Both the position numbers and the translations under genes were made by a program. The notes below the pieces were generated by a model, which saw only the letters and a list, made by a program, of their open reading frames with translations, had not been told where the DNA came from and searched no databases. From the NCBI GenBank assembly GCA_016779225.1, contig JADHNZ010000010.1:1-64000 (forward strand): a stretch of DNA of 64,000 bases, read 5' to 3'. Every line of letters begins with the position of its first letter. Within the stretch, counting starts at the first letter, position 1. The DNA comes from Planctomycetota bacterium (GTDB taxonomy: Bacteria; Planctomycetota; UBA1135; GCA-002686595). Below, in pieces: positions 1-7,956 of the stretch.

Positions 1-311
1 GGGGCGAGTTCGGTCGCACGGTCTACAGCCAGGGGCGCCTCGGCGCGCCGGGCAGCGGGCGCGACCACCATGGCCGGTGCTTCACGGTGTGGATGGCCGG
101 CGGCGGCGTGCGCCCGGGGATCACCCACGGCGAGACCGATGACTGGTCGTACAATGTGGTGCGTGGCGGCGTGCACGTGAACGACCTCAATGCGACGATC
201 CTGCACCTGCTGGGGATCGACCACGAGCGCTTCACCTTTCCGCACCTTGGGCTCGACCAGCGGCTCACCGGCGTCGAGGAGGCGCGGGTGGTCCACGAGG
301 TGCTTGCCTGA
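1..311 (+). CDS. DUF1501 family protein, C-terminal fragment
   Basis: The open frame enters from the left edge and ends at TGA 309-311, so only about 102 C-terminal residues are visible. They show the end of the planctomycete DUF1501 family: GEFGRT, then [17 protein letters not shown], then [14 protein letters not shown] and a closing helix with [20 protein letters not shown]1501 proteins belong to the alkaline phosphatase/sulfatase superfamily and are usually exported; they often pair with cytochrome-domain DUF1549/DUF1553 genes, whose partner may lie outside the window. Substrate unknown. The gene carries one of the few ACGT sites in the window, at 175-178. Confidence 0.85.
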   Translation, partial: GEFGRTVYSQGRLGAPGSGRDHHGRCFTVWMAGGGVRPGITHGETDDWSYNVVRGGVHVNDLNATILHLLGIDHERFTFPHLGLDQRLTGVEEARVVHEVLA

Positions 312-443
312 GGTCCGCCCCTCGTCGCTGCTCGGAGCGGGTCCCAAGTGATGTCCCAGATCGATCCCGGGGACTCGGCGGCGCCTCGCATTGGGCGGCG
401 ATGCCGCGGGGCCTTGGCAAGACGGGCAGTTTGGATCCGCCCT

Positions 444-467
444 GCCTGCTCGAATTCGAATGCGGGC
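444..467. promoter_or_regulatory. Imperfect palindrome upstream of the LamG gene
   Basis: GCCTGC, then the perfect 10-bp palindrome TCGAATTCGA, then AT and GCGGGC. The outer arms pair with one T-G wobble. It sits about 75 bp before the ATG at 540, in the 228-bp gap after the DUF1501 gene. It could be an operator or a weak terminator for the DUF1501 gene; no T-tract follows. No -35/-10 pair could be assigned with confidence in this gap. Confidence 0.25.
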
Positions 468-539
468 GGTACCGTTCGTTCTGCCAACTCGACCAGCCCT
501 CGACGCCGTCGCGACGCGGGCCCACTCTCTCCTCCGATC

Positions 540-1724
540 ATGAACAAAGCCCTCCTTCCCCTCCTTGCGCTCGGCCTCGCCGGCTCGGCCTCGGCCCAGA
601 TCCTCGACTCCAGCGGCGCCCCGAACACCGGTTTCACCGGCTTCTATGCCTGGTACAACGCCGACGGCGGCCCCAACGGCGGCACCGTCTCCAGCGGGGA
701 CCTCGTGACCTCCTGGACCGACGCCACCGGGAACTTCCGCGACCTGGTTCGCGTCAGCGCTGACCCCCTGCGCCAGCCCGTGTACGACGACACGGGCGCG
801 TTCCCCGTCGTGAACTTCGACGGCGACGACTTCATCTGGGCCAACAACGCTGCCGAGTTCGGCACCCTGGTGGGGGAGAAGACGATCTTCGTTGCCGCCC
901 GCGTCGACGACTCCTCCAACGGAGGCTACCTGTTCGACAGCTCGAGCTCCGCGGGGCGCAATGCGATCTACGCCGGGCAACAGTCGAACCCCGATGTCTG
1001 GCACATCTACGCGGGTGCTGGGCAGCCGGTGGCCGGGACCCCGGTGGCCGTGGGGTCTTGGAATGTGCACTCCGCCGTGTTCGGCCTGAACTCCCAGGAG
1101 CACTTCGTGGACGGGGTCAGCGTCTCGACGGGCGCTGAGACCACTGCGGGCCTCTCAGGCATCGTGGTGGGGGCCCGCTTCAATGTCGCCAACGGCCATG
1201 TGGGCGCGATCGCAGAGGTCCTCGTCTACGAAGGCGTGCTCGCCGACGCCGATCGTCAGGCCATCGAGGGCTACCTCGCCTCCAAGTACAACTCCTCGAC
1301 CCTGGGGACCAACTACTGCACGGCCGTCGCGAACTCCACGGGCGGCCCGGCGACCATCAGCGCCACCGGCAGCGCCGCTGCGGCTCAGAACAACCTCACC
1401 CTGACCGCCTCGGCCCTCCCGACCGGCCAGTTCGCCTACTTCGTCACCGGCCAGGCCCCGGGCTTCATCGCCGGTCCGGGAGGCTCCCAGGGCAACCTGT
1501 GCATCATCGGCCAGCTGGGCCGGTTCACGGCTCCGGGCCAGGTCCTGAACTCGGGCTCGACCGGGGAGGTCTCCCTCTCCATCGACCTGACGAATGTTCC
1601 GCTGGGCGCGAGCTTCCTCACGGTGCAGCCCGGTGACACCTGGAACTTCACCCTCTGGTATCGGGACAACAACCCGAGCCCGACCTCGAACTTCACCGAC
1701 GCCCTCGAGATCGTCTTCCAGTGA
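540..1724 (+). CDS. Secreted LamG-domain protein with planctomycete-type C-terminal module
   Basis: The protein has 394 aa from the ATG at 540. The open frame continues upstream to 348, but the ATG at 540 starts a clear signal peptide (MNKALLPLLALGLAGSASA, cleavage before QILD). Residues about 30-255 form a LamG/concanavalin-like jelly roll (YAWYNADGG, VVNFDGDDF, KTIFVAARVDD, HFVDGVSV, IAEVLVYEGVL, IEGYLASKY). From about 260 a separate module begins at NYCTAVANSTGGPATI and ends in WYRDNNPSPTSNFTDALEIVF. I recognise this second module as recurrent at C-termini of marine planctomycete exported proteins; its role is unknown, perhaps surface attachment. The stop overlaps the GTG start of the sialidase by four bases (GTGA), so the two are probably co-translated. 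Confidence 0.8.
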   Translation: MNKALLPLLALGLAGSASAQILDSSGAPNTGFTGFYAWYNADGGPNGGTVSSGDLVTSWTDATGNFRDLVRVSADPLRQPVYDDTGAFPVVNFDGDDFIWANNAAEFGTLVGEKTIFVAARVDDSSNGGYLFDSSSSAGRNAIYAGQQSNPDVWHIYAGAGQPVAGTPVAVGSWNVHSAVFGLNSQEHFVDGVSVSTGAETTAGLSGIVVGARFNVANGHVGAIAEVLVYEGVLADADRQAIEGYLASKYNSSTLGTNYCTAVANSTGGPATISATGSAAAAQNNLTLTASALPTGQFAYFVTGQAPGFIAGPGGSQGNLCIIGQLGRFTAPGQVLNSGSTGEVSLSIDLTNVPLGASFLTVQPGDTWNFTLWYRDNNPSPTSNFTDALEIVFQ

Positions 1725-3625
1725 TCGCCTCACTGCAGAGGGCGCACGCGGTCCTTGCCGCGTGCGCCCTCGCGCTTCCTGCGGCCGCACAGGTCGCACC
1801 CCAGGTCCAGGGCGGGCTCGCCCTGGCGCCCTCCTTCGAGCAGGTCGACCTGTTCCAGTCGGGCACCTTCGGGACGCACACCTACCGGATCCCGGCCCTC
1901 GCTGTGATGCCGAGCGGGACCCTGGTGGCGGTCTGTGACGCCCGCCGAGACAACTCGGGGGACCTGCCCGGCAACATCGACATCGTGCTGCGGCGCAGCA
2001 CCGACGGCGGTCGCACCTGGTCGCCGCAGGTCGTCATCGAGGACCTGCCCAACGGCCACGGCGCGGGGGACCCCAGCCTGCTGGTGGACCGCGTCACGGG
2101 CCGCCTGTTCTGCTTCTACGCCTATGGCCCGCCCGGCATCGGGTGGGGGAGCTCCCAGGGGGGCTCCAACAGCACGACGGCGACGAACACCCTGCACGCG
2201 CACATGATGGTGAGCCAGGACGACGGCCTCACCTGGAGCCCTGCGCAGGACCTCAACCCACAGATCAAGGAGCCCTCCTGGCGCGCGCTCTTCGCCTCCT
2301 CGGGGACCGGGATCCAGCTGCGCTCGGGGCGACTCCTGCAGCCCTACGCGGTGAAGGATGCCAACGGCGGCACCAGCTCGCGCAACGCCTACAGCGATGA
2401 CCACGGCGTCACCTGGCAGATGGGCGGGCCCGCCGGCACGGGCACCAACGAGAGCAAGCTGGTGGAGCTCGGCGACGGGACCGTCATGCAGAACCTGCGG
2501 CACAACGGCGTGAACGCGCGCTTCGTGTCGTACTCGACGGACGGCGGCGTGACCTTCGGACCGATGATCCAGGACGCGAACCTGATCGATCCGCGGGTCA
2601 ATGCGGGCCTGTCCGTGATCCGCGCCCAGGCCGATGGCGACCCGGATGACCTGCTGGCGTTCACCAACCCTTGGAGCACCAGCGGGCGCGTGAACCTCGA
2701 GGTGCGCCTCTCCCCCGACGAGGGGCAGACCTGGCCGCGCTGGCGGCTCGTGCACCCCGGACCGGCGGCCTACTCGACGCTCGCGCCCTTGCCCTCCGGC
2801 GAGCTGGGCCTGCTGTACGAGCGCGGAGCGGGATCGGCCTACGAGCTGATCACCTTCGCCCGCTTCACCGAGGGGTGGGTCGATGACCGCCCGCAGCTGC
2901 TGGGGCGTACGGGCCTCCCAAACCCCTCGCACCCCGACCTCTGGGCCTGGCTCGATGCGAGTGACCCGGCCTCTCTCAACGGACCGGGGATCGACTCCGA
3001 TGGGGACCCCGTCACGCGCTGGGACGACCTCGCCTGGACCGGACTCCACGACCTGCCGCGCAACACGGACGGAGTGCCGGTTCTGCGCACGGGTGCCATC
3101 CAGGGGCGCTCCGCCATCGAGTTCAACGGCTCCTCCGACCTCTGGGGCTCTGCGGGCGGGGAGTTCGGCATCGTGACCGGCGCCGTCACCCTGGCCATCG
3201 TGGCGCGGGTGGACAGCCTCTCGGGGCCCGCCTACCTGTTCGACAAGTCCACCGGCCAAGGCGGGCTCGGGCTGCGCGTGAATGCCGGCCGGTTCGAGGT
3301 CCACGCCCAGCGCACCTATGGTGGGCCTGTGGTGGATGAGATCTATCCCTCGTTCACTAACACCTCCGGGAGCTGGCGCGTGCACCTGCTGGAGCTCGAC
3401 GGCGACCACCTGCGGCACTGGATCAACGGGGCACTGGCCCTCAGCGCGTTCGTCCCGGACGGTGGCCAAGCCCTGGGGCAGCGCGGCCTCATCCTCGGGG
3501 CGGACTTCCAGACCAACGGAGACTGTGCGGCCCAGGTGGCCGAGGTGATCGTCTTCCGCCGCGCCCTGACGCCTGCCGAGCGCGGTCCGCTGGTCTGGGC
3601 TCTGCGAAGCCGCTACGGTCTCTAG
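1721..3625 (+). CDS. Exported sialidase (GH33-like BNR propeller) with C-terminal LamG domain
   Basis: 634 aa, GTG start overlapping the previous stop. A signal peptide (residues 1-23, LAACALALPAAAQ) precedes a six-bladed sialidase propeller at about 40-395. The YRIP motif lies at residues 55-58, followed by DARRDN and five Asp boxes: STDGGRTW, SQDDGLTW, SDDHGVTW, STDGGVTF and SPDEGQTW. NESKLVEL and LLYERGAG fit the glutamate and tyrosine region of GH33. Residues about 405-634 are a LamG fold closely resembling the preceding gene's (LWAWLDASDP, AIEFNGSSDL, VTLAIVARVD, AAQVAEVIVFRRAL). Predicted to release terminal sialic acids (EC 3.2.1.18) from glycoconjugates outside the cytoplasm. Ends in TAG, showing that amber is an ordinary stop here. 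Confidence 0.88.
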   Translation: MIASLQRAHAVLAACALALPAAAQVAPQVQGGLALAPSFEQVDLFQSGTFGTHTYRIPALAVMPSGTLVAVCDARRDNSGDLPGNIDIVLRRSTDGGRTWSPQVVIEDLPNGHGAGDPSLLVDRVTGRLFCFYAYGPPGIGWGSSQGGSNSTTATNTLHAHMMVSQDDGLTWSPAQDLNPQIKEPSWRALFASSGTGIQLRSGRLLQPYAVKDANGGTSSRNAYSDDHGVTWQMGGPAGTGTNESKLVELGDGTVMQNLRHNGVNARFVSYSTDGGVTFGPMIQDANLIDPRVNAGLSVIRAQADGDPDDLLAFTNPWSTSGRVNLEVRLSPDEGQTWPRWRLVHPGPAAYSTLAPLPSGELGLLYERGAGSAYELITFARFTEGWVDDRPQLLGRTGLPNPSHPDLWAWLDASDPASLNGPGIDSDGDPVTRWDDLAWTGLHDLPRNTDGVPVLRTGAIQGRSAIEFNGSSDLWGSAGGEFGIVTGAVTLAIVARVDSLSGPAYLFDKSTGQGGLGLRVNAGRFEVHAQRTYGGPVVDEIYPSFTNTSGSWRVHLLELDGDHLRHWINGALALSAFVPDGGQALGQRGLILGADFQTNGDCAAQVAEVIVFRRALTPAERGPLVWALRSRYGL

Positions 3626-3630
3626 GGCCA

Positions 3631-3653
3631 GGGGAGGCTGCGCGAGCCTCCCC
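3631..3653 (+). terminator. Perfect 9-bp hairpin after the sialidase
   Basis: GGGGAGGCT (3631-3639), five-base loop GCGCG, AGCCTCCCC (3645-3653). The stem begins five bases after the sialidase TAG and ends four bases before the ATG at 3658. There is no T-tract, so it may be a weak terminator or a structure limiting initiation at the next gene, whose upstream sequence is the pyrimidine arm CCTCCCC instead of a Shine-Dalgarno. Confidence 0.55.
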
Positions 3654-3657
3654 TCCC

Positions 3658-4026
3658 ATGCCCAGCCCTGCCCAGTCTGATCTGGCGAGACGCTCCGCCC
3701 CGCCCACCCGCCGCCCGAGCTGGCGGCTCGTGCTCGGGCTGTCAGTCGCGCACTTCGTGCTGGCGCTGGGCTCGCTGCTCTTGAGCCTGACCCTGTCTGG
3801 CGGGATCGATGCAGAGGAGGCTCTCCTGCCCAGCCCCCTGCCGGAGCTCTGCGCTGGCGCGACCGCCGTCTTGATGCAGCCGGGCGCCGCCCTCTGGAGC
3901 CAGCTGCAGTCGGGTGAGTCGCTTCCGGACGCCCTCGAGTGGCTCCTCGTGCTCGGCAACAGCCTCCTGTGGGGGGGCTGCGCGGCTCTGCTGCTTCGCG
4001 CGCGTCAAGCGTCGCCGCCGAGTTGA
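3658..4026 (+). CDS. Small two-helix membrane protein of unknown function
   Basis: 122 aa, ATG start directly behind the hairpin at 3631-3653. A basic, proline-rich N-terminus (residues 1-22) precedes a hydrophobic helix at about 23-47 (LVLGLSVAHFVLALGSLLLSLTL); a second lies near 94-113 (WLLVLGNSLLWGGCAALLL). The loop between them contains a cysteine and several prolines. No family recognised. Codon use matches the surrounding genes, and no competing gene on the other strand has a recognisable domain. Role cannot be inferred from the neighbours. Confidence 0.55.
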   Translation: MPSPAQSDLARRSAPPTRRPSWRLVLGLSVAHFVLALGSLLLSLTLSGGIDAEEALLPSPLPELCAGATAVLMQPGAALWSQLQSGESLPDALEWLLVLGNSLLWGGCAALLLRARQASPPS

Positions 4027-4102
4027 GCCCCGGCGGCGCCGAGGTTCCTCTCGGCTGGGTGAAGCGCTAGCTTGATCTCTGAGCCATCGGCACGCCGACC
4101 CC

Positions 4103-4945
4103 ATGAGAGCCCTCTCGGTCATCTTCACGACATACAACGCCACGGCGTGGCTGGAGAAGGTGCTCTGGGGCTTTGCCTGCCAGAGCCACGGGGAGTTCGA
4201 GGTGATCATCGCCGACGATGGCTCCAAGCCCGAGACCGGAACGCTCATCTCCCGGTTGAAGGGGGAGACGGGCCTCGACATCACCCATGTTTGGCACGAG
4301 GACGACGGGTTCCGGAAGTGCCGCATCCTCAACAAGGCCATCCTGCAGGCTGCCCACGAGTACATCGTCTTCACCGACGGGGACTGCATCCCGCACCGGG
4401 ACTTCCTCAAGACCCACGCGGCGATCGCGACCCCGGGGCGCTTCGCCTCCGGCAGCTACTTCCGGCTCTCCATGCCCGCCAGTGAGGCCATCGAGCGCTC
4501 CCATGTGGAGAGCGGGGAGTGCTTCAAGCCGGAGTGGCTCCAGGCGCAGGGCATGCCCCGCTCCAAGCAGATGCGCCGCCTGGTGGCCTCTCCCCTCGTC
4601 GACCGCATCATGAGTCCGCTGACCATGCGGAGCTGCACCTTGAAGGGCGGCAACGCGGGCGTCTGGAGGAGCGACCTCCTTGCCGCCAACGGCTACGACG
4701 AGCGCCTCGGGTACGGGGGCCAGGACCGGGAGCTCGGGGTCCGGCTGCAGAACGCCGGGATCCGGCCCCTCAACGCGCGCTACAAGACGACCTGCATCCA
4801 TCTGGAGCACCCGCGCGGCTACGCTGACCCCGCGATCATGGCACGGAACAAGGCCATCCTGCGCGACACCGCCAAGACCGGGCGCGTGCGCGCGGAGCGC
4901 GGGATCCAGGAGCTCCTTGATGAGGGGTATCGCGTGCAGGGCTAA
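4103..4945 (+). CDS. Family 2 glycosyltransferase
   Basis: 280 aa with a GT-A fold from the first residues: SVIFTTYNATAWLEKVL, then FEVIIADDGSKPETGTLI, and a DxD-type FTDGDCIPH near residue 94. The second half has LKGGNAGVWRSDLLAANGYDE and YGGQDRELGVRL, the acceptor/base region typical of GT2 and GT7-like C-terminal domains. Predicted to move a sugar from a nucleotide donor onto a growing surface glycan at the cytoplasmic membrane face. First gene of a glycan-assembly cluster that runs to 12.2 kb. Donor and acceptor cannot be told from sequence. Confidence 0.88.
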   Translation: MRALSVIFTTYNATAWLEKVLWGFACQSHGEFEVIIADDGSKPETGTLISRLKGETGLDITHVWHEDDGFRKCRILNKAILQAAHEYIVFTDGDCIPHRDFLKTHAAIATPGRFASGSYFRLSMPASEAIERSHVESGECFKPEWLQAQGMPRSKQMRRLVASPLVDRIMSPLTMRSCTLKGGNAGVWRSDLLAANGYDERLGYGGQDRELGVRLQNAGIRPLNARYKTTCIHLEHPRGYADPAIMARNKAILRDTAKTGRVRAERGIQELLDEGYRVQG

Positions 4946-5033
4946 GCGCCTGCGGATCGACCGCCAAGCTCAGACGACACTGCCTGGGTCTTAGGAATGA
5001 ATGGGGCGGGCTCTGGAGCTATCCTCGGTCCTG

Positions 5034-5048
5034 CCGACCCCTGGTCGG
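5034..5048. other. Short perfect hairpin between glycan genes
   Basis: CCGACC (5034-5039), loop CCT, GGTCGG (5043-5048), in the 137-bp gap between the GT2 gene and the methyltransferase gene. It may end the GT2 transcript or lie in the methyltransferase leader. No T-tract follows. Confidence 0.3.
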
Positions 5049-5082
5049 TGACTCGCCGCCACTTCAGGCCTTGCTGCCTTCT

Positions 5083-6030
5083 ATGGTCCATCCCGTGCAG
5101 TCGTCTCGCTCCTCACGGGCTCACGGTGCTGTCGACTCCTGCTGCATCTGTGGGGTGAATGAGCGGACTTCGTTCGGAAGGTTCCCCGACAATCGGTTCG
5201 CGCCAGCCGGGCAGGCCTTCGAGCTGACTCGGTGTGCCGGGTGCGGACTGGTCACAACGGCTGGCGATCTGGAGGACGGCGCCTATCCGGAGGAGTACGC
5301 GGCCTTCCAGGCACCCCGTTCCAGGGGAACCTCAATGCCTGCCGAACGGCAGGGGAAGAGGGGGCCTACCCACCTCCTTCGCCATCGCTTCGCTTGGGTC
5401 CACAGGCTCGCCCTGCCCTCCAGGCCGAGGGTCCTGGATGTCGGCTGTGGAAGTGGCTCACTGTCGCTTGGGATGCGAGACGAGCTCGGTTGGGAAGTGG
5501 TCGGTCTCGAGCCTTCTCGCGCCGCGTACGAAGCTGCCCAGAAGGCCGGTCTGGACATCCATCTCGGCACCCTGGAGAGCCGGTCGGGCGAGCTCGGTGA
5601 GTTCGATCTGGTCGTGTTCACCCACGTCCTCGAACATGTCCCGGACCCTGTCGCAGACCTCCAGCGGGCGCGCGAGATCACCCGCCCTGGAGGGCACTGC
5701 GTGGTCTCGGTCCCGAACGTGGCGTCCCTCGAGCGTCGCCTGCTCGGTCGGTCATGGGACGCCTGGGACCTCCCGCGTCATCGCACGCACTTCGAGCCGA
5801 GGACCCTCATCCTCGCCATGGAACAGGCTGGTTGGGAGCCGGGAGAGGTGGGATTCGAGCGCTACTCCGTCCTGGCCCGTTCCCTCTGCAATGCCCTCTG
5901 GCCCGCGGCTCCGTACGAGGCCCGCATGCAGCGGCTGAAGCTCCGGCGGCTGTCCCGTTCCCTGGGCGTCCTGCTGGGCCTCCTTCGCACAAGCAGTGCC
6001 ATGACCCTGGTGGCCCAGTCCAGGGGCTGA
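5083..6030 (+). CDS. Zinc-ribbon SAM-dependent methyltransferase (Methyltransf_23 type)
   Basis: 315 aa from the ATG at 5083; a TTG at 5071 would add four residues. The N-terminus has two CxxC pairs (CCICG and CAGCG, near residues 20-55) that probably bind zinc, as in sugar C-methyltransferases and related enzymes of polysaccharide clusters. The Rossmann core follows: VLDVGCGSGSLSLGM (motif I, SAM binding), VVGLEPSRAAYEAA (motif II), FDLVVFTHVLEHVPDP (motif IV). The last 70 residues are basic. Likely methylates a glycan or lipid-linked sugar. Two of the six ACGT tetranucleotides in the window lie here (5624-5627, 5717-5720), near the random expectation for its length and unlike all neighbours, which could mean recent acquisition. 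Confidence 0.85.
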   Translation: MVHPVQSSRSSRAHGAVDSCCICGVNERTSFGRFPDNRFAPAGQAFELTRCAGCGLVTTAGDLEDGAYPEEYAAFQAPRSRGTSMPAERQGKRGPTHLLRHRFAWVHRLALPSRPRVLDVGCGSGSLSLGMRDELGWEVVGLEPSRAAYEAAQKAGLDIHLGTLESRSGELGEFDLVVFTHVLEHVPDPVADLQRAREITRPGGHCVVSVPNVASLERRLLGRSWDAWDLPRHRTHFEPRTLILAMEQAGWEPGEVGFERYSVLARSLCNALWPAAPYEARMQRLKLRRLSRSLGVLLGLLRTSSAMTLVAQSRG

Positions 6031-6085
6031 GGCTCGAAGCAACCCCACATCCGAGCTCCTTGGCCCGCTAGTGACCTCTCGCATC

Positions 6086-7069
6086 ATGAGTCGCGCGCTG
6101 CTCCACTGCCTCACCCCAAACCCCGACCTCCCGTCCTGGAGGATTCGGCATCTCCAGGCGCGGGAGGCCCTGGCCGCTCTTGGATGGAGGACGACGAGTG
6201 CTCGCATGGAGCCGGTGGGGCAGTCCCTGCCGAGGCTGCTCGGGAGGCGCCTCAGGCGCGAGTCGTGCATGGTCTACAAGGGGATGATCCCCGGCTGGCT
6301 CTATCGACGCATGCGCCTGTCCGGGACGCGCGTCGTCCTCGACTTCGATGATCTCGTGACGCACTCGGTCTTCGGCGAGCGTGTGCCCAACCAGCAGAAG
6401 GCATTCGATCGGGCCGTGCGGCTCGCTCGTGGAGCCGTCTGCGGGAATGAGTTCCTGGCGTCCCAGCTCCCGGATCGGCTGCCCCGAATCATTCTCCCGT
6501 CCCCGGTCCCTCACGAGGTCCCGCAGCATCAGGTTCCTCGCGATGGGCGCCCCCTACGGCTGGGGTGGGTCGGGCTCCCGACGAACTTCGTGCATCTCGA
6601 GAGAATCGTGCCTCAGCTGCTCGAGGTTCACCGGCGGTATCCGTTTCAGCTGGTCGTGATCAGTTCCGAGCGCCCCAATCTCGAGGGCCTCGACCTGGAG
6701 TTCCAGCCCTGGTCGAGCGATGCTCAGGAGGCCTGTATCGCGAGCCTGGACATCGGCCTTATGCCCCTCGATCACGGCTCGATCTACTCGCGTGGCAAGT
6801 GCAGCTACAAGGCGCTGCAGTACATGGCCGCGGGCGTTCCCGCCGTGGCGAGCCGCGTCGGGATGAACGAGCAGGTCATGGAGTCAGGGGTCGACGGAGT
6901 CCTGTGCGAGGAGAGCGAGTGGGTCGATGCGCTCTCGATGCTGATGATGAGTCCAGAGCGCAGGAAGGCGATCGGGGAGGCCGGCCGGGCGCGCGTCCTG
7001 TCAAGGTACACATACACCACCTACATTCAGGCGCTGGCGGCCTTCCTCGATGAGCTCCATGCAGTCTGA
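6086..7069 (+). CDS. GT4-type (GT-B fold) glycosyltransferase
   Basis: 327 aa from the ATG at 6086; an in-frame GTG at 6071 would add five residues. The N-terminal half begins ALLHCLTPNPDLPSWRIRHL and contains VVLDFDDLVTHSVF. The C-terminal half has LRLGWVGLPTNFVHLERI, the donor-site stretch ASLDIGLMPLDHGSIYSRGK, then CSYKALQYMAAGVPAVAS, the conserved nucleotide-sugar loop of GT4 enzymes. The end overlaps the next glycosyltransferase start by 20 bases, indicating one transcript. Predicted to elongate the surface polysaccharide; sugar specificity unknown. Confidence 0.82.
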   Translation: MSRALLHCLTPNPDLPSWRIRHLQAREALAALGWRTTSARMEPVGQSLPRLLGRRLRRESCMVYKGMIPGWLYRRMRLSGTRVVLDFDDLVTHSVFGERVPNQQKAFDRAVRLARGAVCGNEFLASQLPDRLPRIILPSPVPHEVPQHQVPRDGRPLRLGWVGLPTNFVHLERIVPQLLEVHRRYPFQLVVISSERPNLEGLDLEFQPWSSDAQEACIASLDIGLMPLDHGSIYSRGKCSYKALQYMAAGVPAVASRVGMNEQVMESGVDGVLCEESEWVDALSMLMMSPERRKAIGEAGRARVLSRYTYTTYIQALAAFLDELHAV

Positions 7070-7925
7070 CACTCGAAGCGAGTCCGGAGCGGCCCCCTGG
7101 CCCGGAGGGGTGGCGTTCCTGATGTGTGGGCGCAACTGCCTGCGCTGGCTCGATCGTTCCGTCCAGTCACTGCTGGTGCAGCGTGATCCGTCCTGGAGAG
7201 CCTTCATCGTGGACGACGGCTCCAGCGATGGCTCACGCGAGCGCCTGGAGGGCCTCGCGGCCCGTGAGCCACGGCTGACCATCATCTCCAGTCAGCAGAG
7301 ACGCTACACGCTGGGGAGTCGCCTCGCAGCTGCAGCTGCGGCGATCGGCGCGGGCGGAGAGATCCTCGTAGCCCTCGACCTGGACGATTGGCTGCACGGG
7401 CGTGGGGTCGTGGGGTTCCTGCGCTCCTTCTATTCAGACCCCGAGGTCTGGCTAACTTACGGGAGCTTTCGGAAGTACGAGCCCCAACGCCGCTGGATGC
7501 GGCTCCGGAGGAAGCTCCGGCCCTCGCGACCCTACAGCCTGGATGAGTTCGAAGGGACTGGTCTTCGACAGGCTCCATGGCTCGCGACCCACCTGAGGAG
7601 CTGGCGCGCCGACCTCATGCTGCGGCTGGAGCGTGCCTGGCTCCGCGCGGACGACGGCAGCATCCTCACGGCATGCGAGGACCAGGCTCTCATGTTCCCC
7701 ATGCTCGAGATGGCGGGATACGAGCGTGCTCGCTTCGTGCGGCAACCGCTCTATGTGTACAACGCGCACGGAGGAACGATCGCAAACTCACGCCGGAGTG
7801 AGCAGACTTCCATCGAGACCATGCTGCGAGCTCGTGGGCCCGTCTCCAGGCTCCTGGACCTGCCGAGGAGCACCGAACGGGAACGGCTAGCCTGGGCTGC
7901 TGCAAATGGGCTCAGGGCCCCGTAG
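7050..7925 (+). CDS. Family 2 glycosyltransferase
   Basis: 291 aa, ATG at 7050 within the end of the preceding gene (ATG at 7059 is an alternative). GT-A motifs: FLMCGRNCLRWLDRSV, FIVDDGSSDGSRERL, and the DxD region LVALDLDDWLHG near residue 110. Downstream, TGLRQAPWLATHLRSWRADL and ACEDQALMFPMLEMAG fit the acceptor-side half of GT2 enzymes. Last plus-strand gene of this sub-operon. It faces the GT25 gene on the other strand across 31 bp, with no clear hairpin between. Confidence 0.85.
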   Translation: MSSMQSDTRSESGAAPWPGGVAFLMCGRNCLRWLDRSVQSLLVQRDPSWRAFIVDDGSSDGSRERLEGLAAREPRLTIISSQQRRYTLGSRLAAAAAAIGAGGEILVALDLDDWLHGRGVVGFLRSFYSDPEVWLTYGSFRKYEPQRRWMRLRRKLRPSRPYSLDEFEGTGLRQAPWLATHLRSWRADLMLRLERAWLRADDGSILTACEDQALMFPMLEMAGYERARFVRQPLYVYNAHGGTIANSRRSEQTSIETMLRARGPVSRLLDLPRSTERERLAWAAANGLRAP

Positions 7926-7956
7926 CGCCCCTGGCGTGCGGGCGGCATGACAGCGC

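Noticed and set aside
440-470. tRNA T-arm-like TTCGAAT sequence
   Set aside because: No acceptor, D or anticodon arms can be folded around it; it is part of a palindrome.
1730-3469. A 579-codon minus-strand open frame
   Set aside because: Antisense to the sialidase, whose Asp boxes and YRIP motif are unmistakable; the antisense product shows no domain.
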